This document shows positions 1 through 3,118 of a DNA stretch of 5,148 bases, piece by piece. The DNA comes from an archaeon (GTDB taxonomy: Archaea > Nanobdellota > Nanobdellia > Woesearchaeales > JAGVOV01). Numbering within the stretch: position 1 is the stretch's first letter; every line of letters starts with the position of its first letter. The notes under the pieces are model-generated. The model made no database searches. It was not told the origin of the DNA and worked only from the letters and a program-made list of their open reading frames with translations. The translations under genes were made by a program, and so were the position numbers. The stretch covers positions 1 to 5,148 of the forward strand of contig JAGVOV010000013.1 of NCBI GenBank assembly GCA_020052545.1, written 5' to 3'.

Positions 1-542
1 CAGCTATGGAAGGCTATGAAGTCTCGACAGTAGAAGATGCGCTGCCTGAAGCCGATGTTTATGTGACAGCTACTGGAAACACTAAGATAATCACGCTAGA
101 TCATATGAAGAAGATGAAAGACCAGGCGATTGTCTGCAATATCGGCCACTTCGACAATGAGATAGAAGTTGATGCTTTGAAGAAAGATAAGGGCATAAGG
201 AAGGTCAACATAAAGCCTCAAGTCGACAAGTTCATCTTGCAGGACGGCCATGAGATCTATGTATTGGCTGAAGGTCGTTTGGTTAATCTTGGCTGCGCTA
301 ACGGCCATCCAAGCTTCGTCATGAGCAACTCATTCACGAACCAGGTTTTAGCGCAGATAGAATTGTGGAAGAACAAGTACAAGCCTGGCGTTTATATCTT
401 ACCAAAGAAGCTCGACGAGGAAGTCGCCCGTTTGCACTTGAAGAAGATTGGTGTGAAACTGACACGCTTGTCAAAAGAGCAGGCCGATTATATTGGCGTG
501 CCGATAGAAGGTCCCTTCAAGTCAGACCATTATAAGTATTGA
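1..542 (+). CDS. ahcY: S-adenosylhomocysteine hydrolase (adenosylhomocysteinase), C-terminal part, 5' truncated
   Basis: The enzyme splits S-adenosylhomocysteine into adenosine and homocysteine in the cytoplasm, removing the inhibitor left by methyltransferases. It uses bound NAD. Only about the last 179 residues are present; the frame is open to the left edge (first full codon at 3), so the ATG at 6 is an internal Met, not the start. Visible family hallmarks, numbered from that Met, are TATGN (about 21-25) and [10 protein letters not shown] (44-53), both in the NAD-binding domain. The signature block [20 protein letters not shown] (90-109) follows, and the protein ends in KSDHYKY. In known structures this tail reaches into the NAD site of the neighbouring subunit, with its Lys and Tyr contacting the cofactor. 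The catalytic N-terminal half and the first Rossmann glycine motif lie outside the window. The visible part shows no frameshift. The next gene has its own promoter, so no operon is implied. Confidence 0.97.
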   Translation, partial: AMEGYEVSTVEDALPEADVYVTATGNTKIITLDHMKKMKDQAIVCNIGHFDNEIEVDALKKDKGIRKVNIKPQVDKFILQDGHEIYVLAEGRLVNLGCANGHPSFVMSNSFTNQVLAQIELWKNKYKPGVYILPKKLDEEVARLHLKKIGVKLTRLSKEQADYIGVPIEGPFKSDHYKY

Positions 543-559
543 TGTTATCATTTTAACAT
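542..559. repeat. Small inverted repeat between ahcY and the metalloprotease gene
   Basis: ATGTTA (542-547) and TAACAT (554-559) form a perfect 6-bp inverted repeat around a 6-nt spacer. The repeat begins on the last base of the ahcY stop codon and ends five bases before the TATA-like box of the next gene. It could be a weak AT-rich hairpin at the ahcY 3' end or an operator half-site pair. Repeats this short also occur by chance in AT-rich spacers, so its role is uncertain. Confidence 0.3.
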
Positions 560-563
560 AATT

Positions 564-572
564 CTTATATAC
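564..572 (+). promoter_or_regulatory. TATA-like box for the metalloprotease gene
   Basis: CTTATATAC is centred about 25 nt before the ATG at 593. This is the archaeal TATA-to-start spacing expected if transcription begins at or next to the start codon. There is no Shine-Dalgarno-like sequence before the ATG, which agrees with a leaderless mRNA. Confidence 0.6.
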
Positions 573-592
573 AATTTCCCAAAATAGGCCTT

Positions 593-1261
593 ATGCTTGA
601 GCTTATAGCAGCGGCTTATCTTTTGGCGGCTCCTGTCGATAGTGCCGGACCAAAATATGAAGCAGACCACATCACTCTGCCGATAATGTTTGTGCTGGAC
701 AGCAAGGTTGTCGAGAATTTTGGCGGGATTGATGAGGCAAAGAACAATCTTACCGAAATTGTTGCAGATATAAATTCAAACCTCCGGCAGCACAGTTTTC
801 CAGCTTTTGGCATCCAGCTGGATTATCTTGGGATAAAAGACATATTGAATTTCTCAAGCGAAGGAAAGCTGAATGCCAGCTTTGTGCTTGATACCCTGAA
901 GGCAAAATATGGCAGCAGTGCGCTGCTTTCCTACGTCACCTTCAATGACCTCTGCAAAGGCGATTCAGGCCTATACTTAAAAGGCGGCGAGGATATTTTA
1001 GGCATGGCGGAGCATGACGGCTCAAATTCTGTAGTGAAGTTATATGGCGATGAGAAGCTTGCGGAATTGATAGAGCATGAAGTTTTGCATAACTTAGGGA
1101 GCGACCATAACAATAGGAAACCGAACATAATGAAAGACGAAGGTTTTGGGTATAAAAAATTGACATGGAAGAATGCTGTGCAGGTCAATAAGGCTTTGAC
1201 GAAAAGGTTTCCGGAGGCTGTGAAGCATTTTCCCAAGGCTCGGCAATACATTCAACCATAA
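593..1261 (+). CDS. Metzincin-clan zinc metalloprotease, possibly exported
   Basis: This is a 222-residue protein with a complete metzincin zinc-binding motif, HEVLHNLGSDH, at residues 162-172. H162, H166 and H172 would bind zinc, E163 would be the general base, and G169 allows the turn. Met180 in NIM, with seven residues between it and the last His, fits the Met-turn; this spacing is like that of matrixins (M10). Upstream is an alpha/beta segment: strand ITLPIMFVL at about 27-35, a helix at 46-64, and strand ALLSYVTF at 110-117. The N-terminus (LIAAAYLLAAPVDSA) resembles a short signal peptide, but it has Glu at position 3 and no Lys or Arg before the hydrophobic run, so export is uncertain. 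There is a single Cys (121), no prodomain cysteine switch and no C-terminal membrane helix. It is not archaemetzincin, because the Cys-rich second zinc site after the motif is missing. The substrate is unknown. The start at 593 is supported by the TATA-like box and by the lack of an earlier ATG. Confidence 0.85.
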   Translation: MLELIAAAYLLAAPVDSAGPKYEADHITLPIMFVLDSKVVENFGGIDEAKNNLTEIVADINSNLRQHSFPAFGIQLDYLGIKDILNFSSEGKLNASFVLDTLKAKYGSSALLSYVTFNDLCKGDSGLYLKGGEDILGMAEHDGSNSVVKLYGDEKLAELIEHEVLHNLGSDHNNRKPNIMKDEGFGYKKLTWKNAVQVNKALTKRFPEAVKHFPKARQYIQP

Positions 1262-1262
1262 G

Positions 1263-1271
1263 GTTTAATAA
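1263..1271 (+). promoter_or_regulatory. TATA-like box for the winged-helix protein gene
   Basis: GTTTAATAA is centred about 27 nt before the ATG at 1294 and begins two bases after the metalloprotease stop codon. A pyrimidine-rich stretch (1281-1293) fills the space before the start codon, and no Shine-Dalgarno sequence is seen. This supports separate, leaderless transcription of the downstream gene. Confidence 0.55.
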
Positions 1272-1293
1272 GGACTTTTGGTTTCTCTCTCTT

Positions 1294-2100
1294 ATGGATT
1301 TCAGAAATCATTCCACGGTGTCTGACAGGATAATGCTTATTCTTTCTGAGAATCCTGGCTTGAAGATAAAAGAGCTGCATGATTCTATCGCTGTCCGCTT
1401 CCATGCTTCTTACTCATTCCAGGCTACGGATAAAGCGGCCAAAAAGTTAGTTTCCGACGGGATTTTAATAGTTAAGGAGAGGAAATATTACATCAATCCT
1501 GGCTGGGCTTTGGCTCTTAAAGAGTTTTCTGAGAAAGTGTATTCGAGCACACAGGAAAAATTACTTTTTGAGGCTCGCTACTTGTCTGATAAGAAAGAGT
1601 TTAACAATCTTGTTGAATTAGACAATTTTTTGAGTAGGATTGTTGGGGGATGGATAAATAATAATTCATCAAAGCCCGTGTCAGTTATTGTTTTAGCTCC
1701 TCATTGCTTCTGGCTCACTTCTAACATCGACCGAGACCATCCTTTCGTGCATATCATTGCCAACAGTAAAATTAAGATTTTTTACCTCAATACGCGCGAC
1801 ACTTACCTTGACCATGAGCTTACTGAGAAATTCTATGCTAAACAGGGAGCTTTGTTCAGGTTTGATAAGAGGCAAAATAATTTAGAATATGCAATCTGTT
1901 TTGACTCAACAATCCTCTACTTCAAGCTTCCTGATTCCTTGGCGAAAGATATTGATTTGCTGTATTCAAAGAAGGCTGCAAGGGTTCCGATTGAAAAATT
2001 AAGGATTCTTTATGAAAAAAAGTCAAACATCACACTTTCAACCATCAATGACAAGGCTTTATGTGAAGAGTTCAAGAAAAGATTTCCGGCAAATTCTTAG
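1294..2100 (+). CDS. Winged helix-turn-helix protein with an unassigned C-terminal domain
   Basis: This 268-residue soluble protein is probably a DNA-binding regulator. The first 70 residues read as a winged helix. Helix 1 is about 9-20 (SDRIMLILSEN), helix 2 about 23-36 (LKIKELHDSIAV) and a recognition helix about 41-56 (FQATDKAAKKLVSDGI). A short beta wing follows (LIVKERKYYINP, 58-69). A helical linker (about 72-115) leads to an alpha/beta domain with hydrophobic strands at about 129-141 (VSVIVLAPHCFWL), 160-166 (IKIFYLN), 186-190 and 198-212. A basic C-terminal helix closes the chain. The general plan, DNA-binding head plus alpha/beta sensor-like tail, recalls TrmB-type and other archaeal regulators, but I cannot assign the C-terminal domain to a named family. 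Ligand and target genes are unknown. It follows the metalloprotease gene by 32 bases but has its own TATA-like box. Confidence 0.75.
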   Translation: MDFRNHSTVSDRIMLILSENPGLKIKELHDSIAVRFHASYSFQATDKAAKKLVSDGILIVKERKYYINPGWALALKEFSEKVYSSTQEKLLFEARYLSDKKEFNNLVELDNFLSRIVGGWINNNSSKPVSVIVLAPHCFWLTSNIDRDHPFVHIIANSKIKIFYLNTRDTYLDHELTEKFYAKQGALFRFDKRQNNLEYAICFDSTILYFKLPDSLAKDIDLLYSKKAARVPIEKLRILYEKKSNITLSTINDKALCEEFKKRFPANS

Positions 2101-2104
2101 AAAA

Positions 2105-2113
2105 GTTTAAATA
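2105..2113 (+). promoter_or_regulatory. TATA box of the vapBC operon
   Basis: GTTTAAATA lies just after the preceding stop codon. Its centre is about 28 nt before the ATG at 2138, and an A-rich BRE-like stretch (AAAA, 2101-2104) precedes it. Transcription would then begin close to 2136, downstream of the alternative ATG at 2129. The right end of the box overlaps the inverted-repeat operator. Confidence 0.65.
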
Positions 2114-2133
2114 TGTGCTGCCACATATATGTG
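2111..2133. promoter_or_regulatory. Probable VapB operator: three alternating TATGTG half-sites
   Basis: ATATGTG (2111-2117) and CACATAT (2122-2128) form a perfect 7-bp inverted repeat around the spacer CTGC. The right arm is also the left half of a perfect 12-bp palindrome, CACATATATGTG (2122-2133). The result is three half-sites, TATGTG, CACATA and TATGTG, in alternating orientation. They sit between the TATA box and the first codon of vapB. Ribbon-helix-helix antitoxins are known to bind such repeated half-sites as dimers and repress their own operon, so this position would block TBP/TFB or RNA polymerase. The symmetry is seen directly; binding by VapB is inferred. Confidence 0.65.
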
Positions 2134-2137
2134 TGTA

Positions 2138-2431
2138 ATGGCAAACATGACACTGTCTATCCCGGATGAATTGCATAAGAAGATGAAGCAGATGAGATAT
2201 GTCAAGTGGAGTGAGGTCGCTCGTAAGGCCTTCGAGGAGCGCGTAAATGAGCTTAATTACCTTGACAAGCTGCTCGCAAATTCCAAGATGACCGAAAAAG
2301 ATGCGCTTGCGCTCGGGAAGATAATAAATAGGGCTGCTTACAAGAAACTGCAGCATGAATTTGATAATAGACACAAACGTCCTGATAGCAGCATTGATAA
2401 GAGACGGCCTTTCAAGAAGAATAATAATTGA
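2138..2431 (+). CDS. vapB: VapB-type ribbon-helix-helix antitoxin with an overprinted basic tail
   Basis: This antitoxin would bind and inhibit the VapC RNase encoded next to it and repress the operon. The N-terminus is a typical ribbon-helix-helix: beta strand NMTLSIP (3-9), helix A DELHKKMKQM (10-19), and helix B from WSEVARKAFEERV (24-36). The middle part, with KMTEKDALALGKIINRAAYK (50-69), matches the usual toxin-binding region of archaeal VapB proteins of this type, which commonly end near here. In this gene the frame runs on for 25 more residues (73-97) that lie entirely within the vapC reading frame and are rich in Lys and Arg. I chose the ATG at 2138 (97 residues) because the TATA box puts the transcription start near 2136. 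The ATG at 2129 would add only MCV and lies inside the operator. Confidence 0.85.
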   Translation: MANMTLSIPDELHKKMKQMRYVKWSEVARKAFEERVNELNYLDKLLANSKMTEKDALALGKIINRAAYKKLQHEFDNRHKRPDSSIDKRRPFKKNNN

Positions 2432-2774
2432 AGCAGATATTGAATTCTATGTGGCAGAAGAGTCGCTGTTGGAGATAAAAGGGCATGAAGAGGCAATATG
2501 CCTTAAGGCCGGCATCAATGCTGCCATACTGAGAATGACTCTCAAGACGATCATTAGCCATACTTCCATTATCAGCAACAGCCGTCTGCTAAACAGATGG
2601 GAAGCTTCAAAAGAGATAATTGGCCATATTGATATTGGAGATGTTTATTTCATCGCCGCCGCACTTCTTTTCGAGAACTCCGCAATATGGAGCAATGATA
2701 AGGTCCTTAAAAGACAGAATAAGATTCCTATCTATAACACCAAAGAGGTGCTTGAGATTATTAATTTTCCTTGA
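2355..2774 (+). CDS. vapC: VapC-type PIN-domain ribonuclease toxin
   Basis: This is a 139-residue PIN-domain protein, the toxin of the pair. VapC proteins are Mg2+-dependent endoribonucleases that cleave RNA, often tRNA or rRNA; the target here is unknown. The fold is complete. Strand 1 is NLIIDTNVLIAAL with D6 and N8. An acidic residue in the second helix follows (E40 in SLLEI is the best candidate). D93 and D96 lie in HIDIGDVYFIAAAL and D115 in WSNDKVLK, which together make up the expected acidic active site, so the enzyme looks intact. The start is set by the canonical MNLIIDTNVL opening and lies inside vapB in another frame, with a 77-nt overlap and no Shine-Dalgarno motif. Translation is probably coupled to, or reinitiated from, vapB. 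The 3' end overlaps the convergent minus-strand gene by 14 nt. Confidence 0.92.
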   Translation: MNLIIDTNVLIAALIRDGLSRRIIIEADIEFYVAEESLLEIKGHEEAICLKAGINAAILRMTLKTIISHTSIISNSRLLNRWEASKEIIGHIDIGDVYFIAAALLFENSAIWSNDKVLKRQNKIPIYNTKEVLEIINFP

Positions 2775-3048
2775 TTATCTCGTATTTCTTCAGGATTTCC
2801 TTCAATTTCTGGAAGTCCTCAGAGTTCTTATAAGCCTCAAACTCTGGCTTTGGCAGCTTCTGTATCGCTGCCAAGGCGAGCTTTCCCACAACCTTCATGT
2901 CCTGTTTGATGTCTTCCTGTTTTGGATCCAGAGCTTCCACTTCTTTCTGCACCTGCTCAAGCTCAGACCTGACCTCTTCTGGCCTCTGGCTCTTTATCTT
3001 ATTCAGAAAACGCTTGACTAATCCCTCTTTTTGCTGCTCGTCTGCCAT
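2761..3048 (-). CDS. Small charged helical protein of unknown function
   Basis: This is a 95-residue protein that I do not recognise. It is rich in Lys, Glu and Gln and has no Cys, no Trp, no signal peptide and no membrane helix, so it should be cytosolic. Predicted helices run through about 8-20 (EGLVKRFLNKIKS), 23-40 (PEEVRSELEQVQKEVEAL, with heptad-like spacing that could form a short coiled coil), 44-63 (QEDIKQDMKVVGKLALAAIQ) and 67-90. Pro and Asp-Pro breaks at 41-42 and 66-68 separate them. The start is supported by a TATA-like box 28 nt upstream. It is transcribed on its own from the short spacer after the surface-protein terminator and converges on vapC with a 14-nt 3' overlap. The biased but smooth amino-acid pattern and the matching promoter argue for a real gene. 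The opposite-strand frame is a low-complexity shadow. Confidence 0.75.
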   Translation of the reverse strand: MADEQQKEGLVKRFLNKIKSQRPEEVRSELEQVQKEVEALDPKQEDIKQDMKVVGKLALAAIQKLPKPEFEAYKNSEDFQKLKEILKKYEIIKEN

Positions 3049-3070
3049 AAAGGGGTGTGAGAAAAAAGGG

Positions 3071-3087
3071 CTTTATATTTGTTTCGG
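3071..3087 (-). promoter_or_regulatory. TATA box and BRE-like element for the 95-residue protein
   Basis: Read on the minus strand, the element is CCGAAAC followed by AAATATAAAG. The first part resembles an archaeal TFB recognition element and the second a TATA box. The box centre is about 28 nt before the ATG at 3048, so transcription should begin at or near the start codon. There is no Shine-Dalgarno sequence between them. Confidence 0.65.
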
Positions 3088-3088
3088 T

Positions 3089-3118
3089 AAAAAAAAGAAA
3101 AAAAGGCAAAACGCCTTT
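3089..3118 (-). terminator. Hairpin and T-tract terminator of the surface-protein gene
   Basis: On the minus strand, AAAGGC (3118-3113) pairs with GCCTTT (3107-3102) around the loop GTTTT. A T-rich run follows: seven T, one C, then eight T. The gene's stop codon (3117-3119) lies within the first arm. Archaeal RNA polymerase stops at oligo-T tracts, and the hairpin may help. The plus strand has no T-tract after the hairpin, so the signal works in one direction only. Confidence 0.7.

Noticed and set aside
96..1251. Minus-strand frames under ahcY and the metalloprotease gene (96-308, 616-813, 931-1251, 942-1166)
   Set aside because: They are antisense to genes with clear catalytic motifs and have no TATA-like box at the right distance or recognisable domain.
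593..1261. Archaemetzincin (AmzA-type) assignment for the metalloprotease
   Set aside because: The zinc motif lacks the following Cys residues that form the second zinc site of archaemetzincins; the protein has only Cys121.
2775..2830. T-rich stretch after vapC as a plus-strand terminator
   Set aside because: The Ts come from Lys/Glu codons of the opposite gene; there is no hairpin and no run of five or more Ts.
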